DNA of 64,000 nucleotides, taken from assembly GCA_021904315.1 (NCBI GenBank), contig CM038910.1, forward strand, positions 23,384,256 through 23,448,255, in the 5' to 3' direction. The notes beneath the pieces are model-generated. The model was not told the DNA's origin, made no database searches, and saw only the letters and a list, made by a program, of their open reading frames with translations. A program made the translations under genes and the position numbers. Of this stretch, positions 34,301-45,015 are shown in pieces; position 1 is the first letter of the stretch, and each line of letters starts with the position of its first letter. The stretch comes from Sphagnum magellanicum (lineage: Eukaryota > Streptophyta > Sphagnopsida > Sphagnales > Sphagnaceae).

Positions 34301-36052
34301 GACATTTTTTAGTTGCATAAGACAAGTTGCAAAAGACAAAATTTCTAGTAGTGTAATGGAAACCACTTTTAAAACAAAACTTCGAAGACTATGGTAGAAT
34401 GGCATACATTTTTTTTTTGGTTATCTTTTAGTTGTTCCCTCAATCATGTTTTTCTGACACTTCCTATCTAATCAATTCCTTAACCAATTGAGAATACATA
34501 ATTACAACCCAATTGACTAACTCTCCATGAACTGCTTTGGAGATCATCATGGTAGACTTATTGCTAAAATATTGCACCTTATGGTACATAATGGGCAAAA
34601 TTGCAACAATTCTATTTACATATTCTGACCTCATCTTCTTTACAACTCACCTTTCATTAATGTTGTAAGTATTTGGAACTCTATCAACTATGTTTGCCAA
34701 TGTTATTCTAGCATCTGACATCTTTACCCGGTCGGCCTCTGTTTCTCCTCTATGGTAGATTTTAAAACCTTTGCCAAAAAATGTTTGTCTATAATTTTTT
34801 GTTCTTCTTCCAACATGACCTTGATTATGCTATGTTTAGAATCCAACTTCTAGTTATTAAAAAATTCAACCAAAATGTTGTAATGAGGAATCTTCCATTC
34901 AACCTAACATATACCTACTAATCCAACTTTGTTTACCAAAGTTCTTTCTTCCTCTCTAGAACTTGTCCAAAGCAAAATATTCTTCAGATTGTTATTATAA
35001 CTTTGCTATGTAGGAGTAAAAAAGTACCTAACCTCATCATCCTTGTGAGTCTACACCTTCCCACGCAAATTTGTAGCTATTACTTACCAATTTGTTCTCT
35101 TTGTTTGCTTCTTGTTGGGAATGTGGACTTTCTCTAGAATCTGCTCTTGGGTAGGCTCCTCTTGATGTAATGGCATTTCCTGATCTTGTTATAAATTGTC
35201 CTTATGCTTCTCTTTTTTAGAGTAAAAAATGGAAATTAGCCCAACTTGCTCATTAGGACTTGCCTCTTTTTTGGGCTTCGTAAAACTATATCTCCTCAAA
35301 ATTTCCTTACGATCTTTCTTGTTTTTTCTAATTGTTTCAAAGCTTTTTCAAACTTAAATATCAAAAAAGATCTTTGAAAGGAAGAAGAAGAATAAACATG
35401 AGAAGGAAAGACCTCTTTTTGGAGACCTAGTTTGTAAAGGCAAAATATTTGCAAAATATTGTTGTTCTTTCTATCTCTCTTGCTTTTCTTCTCTTAACTT
35501 TTGTAATTTTTCTTTGGATTGTTTCCACAAAACTTTCTTCTGCACTCATTCTGGAGACAAAAAAAAATAGAATCGTGTTTGTAGAAAAATAAAATGAAGA
35601 GGCATTATGTTGTTTGCTGCCCTCTGAAATGTAAGCATCTCATTTCATGAAGTGATGTTTCACTTTTCACTTTAAGGTTAACATTTTAATGATGTGTCCT
35701 TTTTTATAGTTTTTTGACATTTGTCGTCTTTTGTTAAAGTTCATACTAACAACAACATGGGCCATAGTTAATGCTTGCTAACCTAAAAACTTTGTGGACA
35801 TGGCACTAAGTTGTTTTGATGACAACTTTAAATTTAATAACTTGGTGTTGTTTACACTATAAACATCCTTTGTCTTATGCTGAGTCATCAAATTGATAGA
35901 ATTTTGTTCTAATGTGATAGACTTATCTGACCCATAATATAGTAATTATGAAATTGTATAATCACGATTTATGAATATTTTCATAACAAGTTGACTGATC
36001 AGATTTATTGGGGTTTCTTTTAATATTATTGTTTGATTAGTACCAATGATCT
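31384..36052 (-). pseudogene. Extra coding region of Gypsy2, 3' of integrase
   Basis: Between the integrase end and the 3' LTR the coding strand again shows long readable runs broken by stops. In coding order they include LEEEQKIIDKHFLAKVLKS (about 34800), a coiled-coil-like stretch (NDYKNMEHTLLKQ, KELEELIMDIGNVYQAKND; about 33140-33030) and a clean run of about 140 codons at 33000-32520 (VNGGKGCRFVGGG, VCRRYERNERLYMHRVSQ, IEKVIPSFKYEPLILSLEP). I do not recognise the protein. Position, coiled coil and tail resemble Gypsy1's extra region. A CACTA MITE interrupts it at 34202. Confidence 0.5.
34202..34353. mobile_element. CACTA MITE, 152 bp, near-perfect inverted repeats
   Basis: The 63-bp terminal inverted repeats match at 60 positions (CACTATTAGAAATTTTGTC on the left, CACTACTAGAAATTTTGTC from the right). 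The target duplication is TAA (34199-34201 and 34354-34356). Only about 26 bp separate the arms, so the whole element can fold back. The first 12 bases equal the left end of the CACTA at 23501. Confidence 0.95.
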
Positions 36053-37297
36053 CTATTTTTCTCTAATCTTTTGAATCTTCATCATATTTCTCTTCCATGT
36101 GGTCTGAATCATGGATTCTAAAGATGTCTGATTCTCTGAACTCCAAATCCCCTTCAATGTTTGATCAACATATTTGTATGGTTTCAATTTGTTAACATTG
36201 AACAATACTAGATTTGGTTCAAAATTGTCAATAGAAACAAGAATAACTATATTATTCGGTAAGCAATATTGTACCCTGAATGGACCAAACCATCTTTTCT
36301 TGAATTTTCCCAAATGTGTATTTTCTCCTTTGGGAAACCACAAAACATAGTTTCCAAATTGGAACTTTTTTTTGTGTTTTTTGTTGATTCCACATAAATT
36401 TGCTCCACTGATTTGCTCCCACATTATTCTTAGCCTCCAATATATTATCTTGTAACTTCTCCAATTTTGTAATTATGGCAATTAGTACTCCGGTTGGTTC
36501 TGCATCTCTATGGTCCCCACTAATAACCAATAAAACATATTCTATTAGCATTAGAGGATGTAAACCATAGACTAACTGGTAAGGTGTATAACCTATTGCC
36601 ACATATAAGTAGTCCTACATGAAAACAAAATTGTGGACAAATGTTCATCCTAATCTATTATTTTCTCATTAACTAACTTGGTCAATAGTCTACCAATGAT
36701 TTTGTTAGTAGACTTTGCTTGTCCATTTCCCTCTAGATAATAGGTAGTTGAATTAACGTTTTTTAACAAAATTTATTCTATTAGATGTTTTATTATATCA
36801 TTGATAAAATGTACTCCTTAATCTATAATTATGGTCAATGGACATCCAAATTTGGTTAGAATATATTCATATAGGAATCTAGCTATAACTATTGCAATAT
36901 TAGTTTTGAGTACCTTTGCGTCTACCCATTGAGTTGCATAATTTGTAACTATTAAAATATATTTGTTGCTTTTTAGTCTTCCTGGTGGTTTAATTGGACC
37001 TATAAAATTTAAACCCCACTTCATGAAAAGTTCATCTAGAAATGTTATTACCAACTTAGTTAGACTTTTTGTTTTTAGTCCTCCAATTTTCTGACAACTG
37101 TCATAGCTTCTGCAAAATTCATGAGTATCTTTGAATAGAATTGGCCACCAATATTTTACATCCAAAATTTTTTTTGCAATAATATTTGCAGCAAAATGTT
37201 TTCCTACCACTCCTTCATGTAGCTCTTTTAGAACAATTTGTGTTTCTAAGGTGGTCAAACATTTGTGCATTTTATTGTCTTGTCCCACTCTATACAT
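36053..37297 (-). pseudogene. Gypsy2 integrase, catalytic triad lost
   Basis: The HHCC zinc site is intact in outline (HEGVVGKHFA ... FCRSYDSCQKIGG). The core aligns with Gypsy1, but all three catalytic acids are replaced. Asp is Asn in GLNFIGPIK (codon 37007-37009), Asp is Asn in VTNYATQWVDAK (36941-36943) and Glu is Lys in GQAKSTNK (36713-36715). The C-terminal domain (KKRWFGPFRVQYCLPNNIV, NVNKLKPYKYV; 36053-36424) is well preserved. Frameshifts lie near 36600 and 36810. It lies between RNase H and the extra ORF. Confidence 0.85.
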
Positions 37298-38046
37298 TAT
37301 TCCCTCTTTTAAAATAAAGAATTATGCCTTTCTAGCCAACTTCTATTTTTGAGCTAAGTTTAAAGTTTTTGGCATCTAAATTATCTTTAAATAACTTCTT
37401 ATTTCCTGCATCCATATAGGTTCTACATAAAATAATGATGCATTCACAGTTTAATTTAAAACTCCCAATGGTTTTGAACTATTTGGTAATTTGGATAAAA
37501 CATCAACAACTACATGTGTTGTACTAAGCTTGTAGACTATTGTGAATTCATACTCCAAATATAACAACAACCATATGGCTATCCTTCTAAACACATGTGG
37601 TTTGTTGACCAAGTATACTAGAGCCATGTGGTCTACATAAAAAACAAATTTGTTTCCCAAAAAAAATGTTTAAACTTATCTAGAGCATAAACCATTACTA
37701 AGGCTTCCCTCTCTATAGTAATATAATTTTGTTATTCTTTATTTAATAATCTAGAATCATATATTATACGCTAGTAATACTTACTAGTTGGGTTCTATGC
37801 CAACATTGCACCTATTGCCAATAATGATGATGTGTGCACATGAAACTTTAACTGCCAATTTGGAGGTATTAGAATTGGTGCTTCCATATATTTCTACTTG
37901 ATTTGATCCCAAGCTTCTTAACACTTTGTGTTCCAAATAAAGGATTCTATTTTCCTCATCAATTTGGTGATTGGTGCCATGATAAAGGCATAATGCTTGA
38001 TGAAACATCTATAAAACTAAGCCATACCATTAAAGACTTGAATCTA
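37298..38046 (-). pseudogene. Gypsy2 RNase H and RT connection
   Basis: The RNase H portion is readable as MGNKFVFYVDHMALVYLVN followed by YEFTIVYKLSTTHVVVDVLSKL (37451-37660). The nearer RT connection is decayed (37700-38046), with LNAFIMAPITKL-like sequence around 37970. In-frame stops are present. Confidence 0.75.
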
Positions 38047-38900
38047 TTATGGGTTTATGGGTACTGGCATATTCATTATTACCTGAACCTTCTTAAGGTC
38101 TAGTATTTTTCCTTTTTTGGAAACTATGAACCTTAAAATTAGTCCTAAAAATACCATAAAGGCACATTTTTCTGGGTTAAAATTGATCCTATATTCTCTA
38201 CATTTTTGAAAACAAAGTCTGAGTTTCATTAAATGACTTTCCATATCACTACAAATCGTGAAGTCATCTAGAAATATCTTCATAAATTGGTCTAAGTATT
38301 ATCTGAAAGCTCTATTGATTACTCTCTTGAAAGTTGGTGGCCCATTTTTAACACCAAATGGTATCACCATCCAAACAAAATTTCTTCAATCTATTACAAA
38401 GGTTGTTTTGTATCTATCCTTATGGGCTATAAAAAATTAATGGTATCTTGAATATCCATCCAAAAATGAGTAGGCTTCATACCCTGCTACAATGTTCAAT
38501 ATTTCATCAGAAAATGGCAAAGGATAAGGATTAATTTTGGTCACTTTATTCAGCTACATAAAGTCCACACAGATTTTCAATTTTCTATTCTTCTTAGGCA
38601 CTACCACTATAGGTGATAACCATGTAGCCTCCTCTACTAATTAAATGAATCTTGTTGCTAATAATTTATCAATATCTTGTTTAATAATTGCAGCATAATT
38701 AAGGTTCAATCTATACCTTGCTTAATGTGCTGGTGGTGTTGAAGTATTTAACTCAATTTTGCATTGAGCCAATTCTAGAGGTATGCCTTTCAGATCCTTA
38801 TAAATCCAAGCAAACACATCTTTGAACTCCTTGAGTAACATCTAAAGCTCTTCAGTTTTCTCCTATGTCAATTGTGCATTAACTTTGATGTATTGTGGAT
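38047..38900 (-). pseudogene. Gypsy2 reverse transcriptase
   Basis: In coding order: FKDVFAWIYKDLKGI, LVEEATWLSPIVVVPKKNRK, SFLDGYSRYH, VIPFGVKNGPPTFKRVINRAF, then the catalytic box IFLDDFTICSD (about 38280-38250). After it come MESHLMKLRLCFQKCREY and NPEKCAFMVF, typical of plant Ty3/Gypsy RT after the active site. A few stops occur (for example RYH followed by TAA), so it is non-functional. Confidence 0.85.
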
Positions 38901-38963
38901 TTACCTATGTGCCAAAATTCAGCTTAACAAGTTGTTGTTTTTCAATCAAAATCCAACCAGCTA

Positions 38964-39425
38964 TTATCTAAAGATTTTGTACTTGTGTTTCATCCATTTC
39001 AACATTGTTTGGCTATGATGATAATAGGTTTTTGGATAAACCTTATCTTCCAATGATATTTTTGGTTTGACATGAAAGTCTTCTAGTTTTGTTATTGAAG
39101 GCACCACTTTTGTTGTTCTTTGATATGATGTCCCTTGTTCTAGTTCAGATTTTTCACTGATCCTAATTTTTGACACTTCAATATTTAACAATGAAATTGT
39201 TTCATTTGAAATTGTTTGATCTGCCATTCTAAGGTGGTATGGAGTTGGTTTTGGTTTAAGTAAACCTAATTTTTTCCTGAGGTTTTCTGTTATGATGTTT
39301 ACACTTGCCCCTCCATCTAATAAAACATTCTCAATAATGTTCTTCCCAACTTGTATTTGGATAACTACCATCTGGTTATCTACTTCTATAGCTATAGTGC
39401 CAATTTTAGAATGTGTCTTAACCAC
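38964..39425 (-). pseudogene. Gypsy2 aspartic protease
   Basis: Retropepsin-like domain, open for 153 residues. The catalytic motif reads VLLDGGASVNIITENL instead of the usual DSG or DTG; DGG is common in this Gypsy group. It is followed by KKLGLLKPKPTPYHLRMADQT, the conserved flap and downstream block. The domain would release Gag and Pol products from the polyprotein. It lies between gag (right) and RT (left). Both neighbouring junctions carry stops, so this is a fragment of a former gag-pol frame. Confidence 0.8.
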
Positions 39426-39723
39426 TGTGGCTACACTAGGTTCTCACATCACTTTAGTAGCTATATTAGGTTTTTTTGGCTTTAATTTCTACCACATATT
39501 TTTAAAGATCTGGTGTTATTTTCAACAATTGACTTAACCTCAAAGTATAGGTAGTTTCCAACATTTGTTTATTAATATCTTGGAATATTTGTTCCATAAA
39601 CATAATTATGTTGATAGGATTAGTAGTCAAACTTTGTGATATAATTGGTTATGTGGACACCTTAGATTTTGGTAATCCTACCCAATTTGTATTCCACTAT
39701 GCTTTCTCCTTTTGAGTCAAATT

Positions 39724-42250
39724 TTATGGTGGGTCTTTTGCTTGCATCTTTTGTATAGTCTTGACAAAAGATTGTTGTAGTCTCTGTTCTTCTTCCCAAT
39801 TAGTAGCAGACTTCTTCTTGATTGGTTTTCTGTCCTTGAACACATGTTCTACAATAACCTTGCTTTTGGTAATGACCATGTTGACATCCACTATACGAAC
39901 TGAAGGATTTGCAACCTTAGGCTCTACCACAACTTGTTTCTTTGTGGCCTTCATTCCTTTGTTTTTAAACATACTATGCATGTCATTATACTTAAGACAA
40001 TTTATGATCTTATGTCTAGTGTCACCACAAATATGACAGGAATACATCACAAGTATCTATACTTTGATTTGTTGAATAATAACTTCAAAGATTGCAAGAA
40101 TAGAATATTTGTTTCTTTTGACTCTACATGTTTCAACATTATGATTTGTCATGTGACAATTTGTATAATACATTCCTATTTTCTCTATAATTGTCTAAGG
40201 TTTTTGAGCTACTACTATCTTACTATTATGTGGTATTGACATATTATTTATAGCCTCTACTTTAGAAATTCCTTCTTCACAAATTAATGTTGTTTCCTTA
40301 TGTTGTTATAAGGTTTCTCTCTTCATGCTTATTGTTGCTACATGCAGATATGGTTTTAATCTAGATATGAAAATAATAGTTAGGAAACTATTTGTTGTCA
40401 TGTGTTGAAGACTATTAGCCAACTTCAATAATCTTTCATAATAGACTTCCACTTTTTCATTCTTTTCTTGCTTCATGTTTTCAATTGTAGGTAAACTTGC
40501 TTGTCATTTTGAACTTTTTTGTACCTTTTACAAAAAGTTAATTGTAATCCTACAAAAGTACAATATGGGTAATCTCCCATATAATTGTTACACTAATCAG
40601 ACACAATATCTCTAAGGGTAAAACTAAACATATTAACAATTTTTGCATTTTTTGTTTCACCATTTGCTCTAATGGCAACTTTAAAAACTCTAACATGGAC
40701 ATCAAAATTAGAATCCTTCACATACTCAAGATAGTTCAGTGGCAACAATAAGGCTTGTTTGGTGGTAATGGTGGCATGTCTAAATTCATCATTGGTAATC
40801 CAAAATACCCTGGAGGTCCTAGAAGTTTTGGTGGTCCTATTAGGTCTAAACCACCTCCTCCTAAATCTAATGGTTAATCAACAAAAACTTTGTTCATTTC
40901 TTTGGGCATCTCTTCATGCACACTCACAAGTTCTATTCCCCTTGGAGTTTGTGGTCTGGACTTGATACCAATAATATTATGGACTGGTGCCAATACAAAT
41001 GGAGCTTTAGTAGTTGTAATTATAGGTTGACGCATTGCCACAAAATATAATGGTACAAATTTTACTATTAGATTCCATTCTAAAATTAGAAGTTCCTGCA
41101 TAGGCAACTCTAACATTGTTGTGATGTAATAGACTTGGTGTAGGAACTACATAAATAAGAACTACATTTGCCATAGTTTGAGCTACTCCACTTTGTTATC
41201 TCTCTAGATTTGTTATTTGAATCTATTTAGAATTTTGACCCTTTCATGGTACAGATCCTTTAGTTCCATATATCCATGGTTTTTTATTCTTGCAAGTTCT
41301 AGATTTAAATTTTGGAAATGCTCATCAAGTCCTTACCTTACATTATTTTCAATAAATGGACATTCATTGATTTGATGTCCAATTTGATGGCAATATGTGC
41401 AACGTGGAGGGTTAGGTCTTGGAACTTTGTTCACATTATGACTTTTTATGCTCCAATCCCTTGGAACTCCTTTAACAATGCTTCCATTCTGCTAATTAAA
41501 TCTGGGTTCATTATACCTTACTTTGACAGCCGCAAGTAGACCTCCTATTATTATTGGTTCTATTCTTGGTAAGACTATAGTTTTTTATTTAGTTACAAGT
41601 ATCGGCTCTACTCCTTTGGACATTTTGATACCTTGAATTGTGGCTTTTTATTCAACCAAATAACGAATCAGAGGTTCAAAATTCAAAGTTCTTTGTTCAA
41701 ATTCTTCATTTTCATGGTCCTTTCGATAATAAAGAGGTGAAGTATATATGTACCTTGGTACTACTTCCTCCCTTTTTGACTTGTTGAGTTTCTGTTTTAA
41801 AGAAAACATTGAAACATCAAAGATATGTTGTTGCATCAAACCTACTGATTCCAACGCAACTCTCTATCAAGGTTCAAATTCTTGGCTCCTTGATCTAAAC
41901 TCAACCTATGAATTTTCATTTTCAATATGATGTTCTTCTTTCCTAAAATTTTGTTGCAAACTGTTGGTGCACCTTTGTGTTTCACCACTTTGAATTTCAT
42001 GAGGAATAATCGATGCTACCTAAGGCGTTTTATGGCATGTAGGTTTCTCTTCTATCCATAGATGTCTTTGATTTTATTCAGAAACTATTCTAGGTGTTAC
42101 AAATTGTTGATATACATGATTTGTATTCAAATGGAAATGCCATTTTCCACTTGTTCATGTAGTATAATTTGATCTAATTGTCTCCTTAGACTTTTAATTA
42201 CAATTTTATTTTCCATTTCTCCACATTTTAATTCAAATCTGAACAAACTT
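39724..42250 (-). pseudogene. Gypsy2 gag
   Basis: An N-terminal region (41854-41350) contains a CCHC knuckle CTYCHQIGHQINEC (41360-41401). The capsid-like domain follows at about 40780-40400 in broken frames (VHVRVFKVAIRANGE, KIVNMFSFTLRDIV, LQLTFCKRYKKVQNDKQVY). A second knuckle, CHICGDTRHKIINC, sits at 39997-40038. The last open piece (39724-40050) is basic. One knuckle before and one after the capsid domain is an unusual layout; in Gypsy1 both knuckles follow the capsid. Many stops. Confidence 0.75.
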
Positions 42251-42433
42251 TTGCATTAGAACAAAATCTTCACAGTTAGTTATTTTGCTTAAATATGCTT
42301 CTTAAACAAAAACTTATGATCAAGATTTGAAAAAAATGCAAAAAATTGAAACTAAAGTTCATTATCTATTCTTAGAAATAATAATTTTAGCAACAAAACA
42401 TAAACAACATTCTAAAATTCATTCTAAATTTAG

Positions 42434-42453
42434 GCCCTAGGATGGCCACCAAA
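42434..42453 (-). promoter_or_regulatory. Gypsy2 primer binding site region
   Basis: Just inside the 5' LTR the minus strand reads TTTGGTGGCCATCCTAGG. Gypsy1 has TTTGGTGACCATTCTGTG at the same place. The conserved TTTGGTGRCCATYCT is the likely tRNA-complementary site; I cannot name the tRNA with confidence. Confidence 0.55.
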
Positions 42454-42867
42454 TGGTGAATACAAAATTCCTAATCCTATATTTTGGTCTAAATTTAGAT
42501 TGAAACATATCATAAAAATAATATTAATAATATTTTCTCATTTAGATAGACTCATACATAGTTTTAGAATTTAAATTCAGTAATGAAAGTATGAAGAAAA
42601 CATCAAAACAACAAATCTAGCTATGGAATTGAAGCTTTTCCAGAAAACAAAGTGTTCTTGTTTCATATTCCATCAAAACTTAATGTTTTACAATGATCCT
42701 TTCTCTTCCTCTTTTCAAAAGATATTCATTAAAAAAAAACCCAATGTTCTATTCAAATTCAAACGGTGACAAAAACTATGTAATCTAGTTAATAATTCTT
42801 AAAATAGTAATTAAGTAAGTAGAAATATATTAACTAACTATTATCATATGTAATTACTCCCTTAACA
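42454..42867 (-). repeat. Gypsy2 5' LTR
   Basis: Partner of 30959-31383 with TG...CA ends on the minus strand (TGTTAAGGGAG ... GTATTCACCA). Confidence 0.85.
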
Positions 42868-42980
42868 TTATTTCTCATTTGTAATTCCATTATTAAAATC
42901 ATAATAGAACAAAACTTATGGGCGTTTGGTGTTACTATCCAAATGCTTTGTTATTACTATGGTTCGGATAGTGCCATTAC
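42868..42980 (-). pseudogene. Gypsy1 protease C-terminal piece
   Basis: A 113-bp remnant of Gypsy1 between Gypsy2 and the Copia element. Read across the Copia insertion, the frame gives LIIIEGNGTIRTIVITKHLD. IEGNGTIRTI continues the protease tail found at 49104 onward. The last five bases, ATTAC (42976-42980), are the Copia target duplication. Confidence 0.7.
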
Positions 42981-43294
42981 TGTTAACAAATAGGAGATCT
43001 ACTCAAGTGCAAACATAAATCTTTATTGAAAGGAAACTACAACATAATGCTCACAACACAAAACACAACATCAAGAACTCTCCAAGGTTCTTGTCACAAG
43101 AAATACACAAACTTGTGTAATGAAGAAAAGAGAAACAAACCATCAACACCAAGGTATTTAATTACAAGACCAAACCCCAAATAACCAAACTAAAATAAGT
43201 AAAAAAAAGTAATTCAACCTTGTGAAAGTAACCTAGTTACTTTCCTATTCCAGTAACTAATGAAACTTAACTAGTTGAGCTTGAATTCTCAACA
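42981..43294 (-). repeat. Copia 3' LTR
   Basis: TGTTGAGAATTC ... TTGTTAACA on the minus strand. The pol frame reads 28 bp into it before stopping. Confidence 0.95.
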
Positions 43295-44982
43295 CTCCCC
43301 CTCAAGCTCAAATCCACTTCTAGTACACCAAGCATTTTTCGAAACTTCTTTAGCTTGTTTGTACCTAAAGCCTTTGTGAAAATGTCAGCAACCTGATCTT
43401 CAGTACTGACATGAATAAGGTCAATTTCTTTTGCTAGAACTTTTTTTCTAATAAAATGGTAGTGCACCTCAATGTGCTTTGTCCTAGCATGATAGACTGG
43501 GTTGTTAGCAAGCAGTATGCTACTGATGTTATCACAATAAATGACAACAAGAGCATCCACTGACTGTCCCAAATCTGAGAATAGTTTTTGTAACCAAACT
43601 ACTTCACATGCAACAATTGCTACACCTTTGTATTCTGCTTCCGTGCTTGATAATGCAACTGTTGGTTGTTTCTTACTGCTCCAACTAACAGCACCACTTC
43701 CAAAAGAAAACATGAAACCACTAGTTGATCTTCTATCTGAAACATTGCCAGCCCAATCAGCATCCGTGTATCCATGTATTTGTAACTGGCTCTTGGCTTC
43801 ATAAAAAATTCCACATTGCAAGGTATGTTTTATGTACCTCAGTATGCGCCTCACTGCATCCAAATGTGGCTTTCGTGGTGTTTGCATGAATTGACTCACC
43901 ACTCCAACTGCATAACTCAAATCTGGCCTTGTGATGGTCATGTAAATCAAACTCCCCATTATGCGTCTGTACATAGTGGTATCCTCCACGAGGTCTCCTT
44001 CATCTGCACTTAACTTCACATTTTGTTCCAATGGAATTGAAATGGGTTTGCAACCCGTCATCCCATATTCGGCCAATTTGTTCAAGGCATATTGCCTTTG
44101 TAGTAACCATATCCCTTTAGGGGACTTGATTACTTCAATGCCGAGGAAATAACGCAACTCTCCCAAATCCTTCATCTCAAACTTTTGCTTCAAAAGCTTC
44201 TTCAAATCAGAGATGTCTGCATCACTATCTCTTGTGACAATCAAGTCATCAACATAGATGACTATGACTACAATCCCATGATCTGTCTTTTTCACATATA
44301 GTGAAAAATCTGCATTGGATGTTTGAAATCCACTTGTGACAAGATACTGACCTATCTTGTCTGACCAAGCTCTAAGAGCTTGCTTCAAGCCATACAAAGC
44401 TTTCTTCAACCTACAAACCAAGTTAGGATGTGTTTGGTCCACATAACCTGGTGGTTGTTCCATGTACACTTCTTCCTGTAAATCTCCATGAAGAAAGGCA
44501 TTCTTTACATCCATTTGATGTAAAGACCATCCTTTTGTTGCTGCCATAGCAATGATTGCTCTTATAGTTGTCATTTTAGCAACTGGACTATAGGTCTCCT
44601 CATAGTCTATGCCATACGTTTGGGCATAACCTTTGGCAACCAATCTTGCTTTGTATTTGTTCACAGATCCATCTGCATTGTGTTTGACTTTGTACACCCA
44701 TTTGCACCCAATTGCTTTCTTGTCTTTTGGTAAAGCTACCAATTCCCAAGTAGCATTCGCATCCAAAGCTGCCATCTCTTCATCCATGGCATTATCCCAT
44801 TTAGGGTTTCCAGTCGCCTGTTCAAAACAAGTGGGTTCAACCTCCTGTATAACTCTCACCATGTATGCGTAATGATGAGCTACAAAGCCATCATATGTGA
44901 GTCTTTGTACATGGTACTTGACTCGTGTGGATCTTCGTACTCCATTGTTGTTGTCGGGTGTTTTCAAAGCTTTCTTGGCCAT
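43267..44982 (-). CDS. pol: Copia Pol, RT-RNase H part
   Basis: Reverse transcriptase and RNase H that would copy element RNA in virus-like particles. RT blocks in order: RARLVAKGYAQTYGIDYEET, LHQMDVKNAFLHGDLQEEVY (first catalytic Asp), LYGLKQALRAW (usually YGLKQAPRAW) and the active site IYVDDLIVT. RNase H shows YTDADWAGN, ALSSTEAEY and TKHIEVHYHFIR, closing with DIFTKAL. The listed ATG is only the first after a TAA. The frame is the same as that of the upstream 693-residue segment and 11 sense codons separate them, so this is the C-terminal part of one polyprotein cut by a nonsense mutation. Confidence 0.9.
   Translation of the reverse strand: MAKKALKTPDNNNGVRRSTRVKYHVQRLTYDGFVAHHYAYMVRVIQEVEPTCFEQATGNPKWDNAMDEEMAALDANATWELVALPKDKKAIGCKWVYKVKHNADGSVNKYKARLVAKGYAQTYGIDYEETYSPVAKMTTIRAIIAMAATKGWSLHQMDVKNAFLHGDLQEEVYMEQPPGYVDQTHPNLVCRLKKALYGLKQALRAWSDKIGQYLVTSGFQTSNADFSLYVKKTDHGIVVIVIYVDDLIVTRDSDADISDLKKLLKQKFEMKDLGELRYFLGIEVIKSPKGIWLLQRQYALNKLAEYGMTGCKPISIPLEQNVKLSADEGDLVEDTTMYRRIMGSLIYMTITRPDLSYAVGVVSQFMQTPRKPHLDAVRRILRYIKHTLQCGIFYEAKSQLQIHGYTDADWAGNVSDRRSTSGFMFSFGSGAVSWSSKKQPTVALSSTEAEYKGVAIVACEVVWLQKLFSDLGQSVDALVVIYCDNISSILLANNPVYHARTKHIEVHYHFIRKKVLAKEIDLIHVSTEDQVADIFTKALGTNKLKKFRKMLGVLEVDLSLRGSVENSSSTS
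43295..43309 (-). promoter_or_regulatory. Copia polypurine tract
   Basis: GAGCTTGAGGGGGAG on the minus strand directly before the 3' LTR. Confidence 0.85.
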
Positions 44983-45015
44983 TCGAGCTCCAGGAGTAGT
45001 AACTGAAGTGATTCT

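Larger units (their letters stand above)
30959..42867 (-). mobile_element. Gypsy2: second Gypsy-type element nested in Gypsy1
   Basis: LTRs at 30959-31383 and 42454-42867 (TGTTAAGGG...CCA on the minus strand) flank a full set in order: gag, protease, RT, RNase H, integrase, extra ORF. Primer and polypurine tracts are in the right places. The coding motifs and the primer-site sequence are shared with Gypsy1, so the two belong to one lineage. All genes are broken. Flanking 5-mers (TTCGT and TTATT) do not form a clean target duplication. LTRs differ at about 17% of positions in a 180-bp sample compared by eye. Confidence 0.85.
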
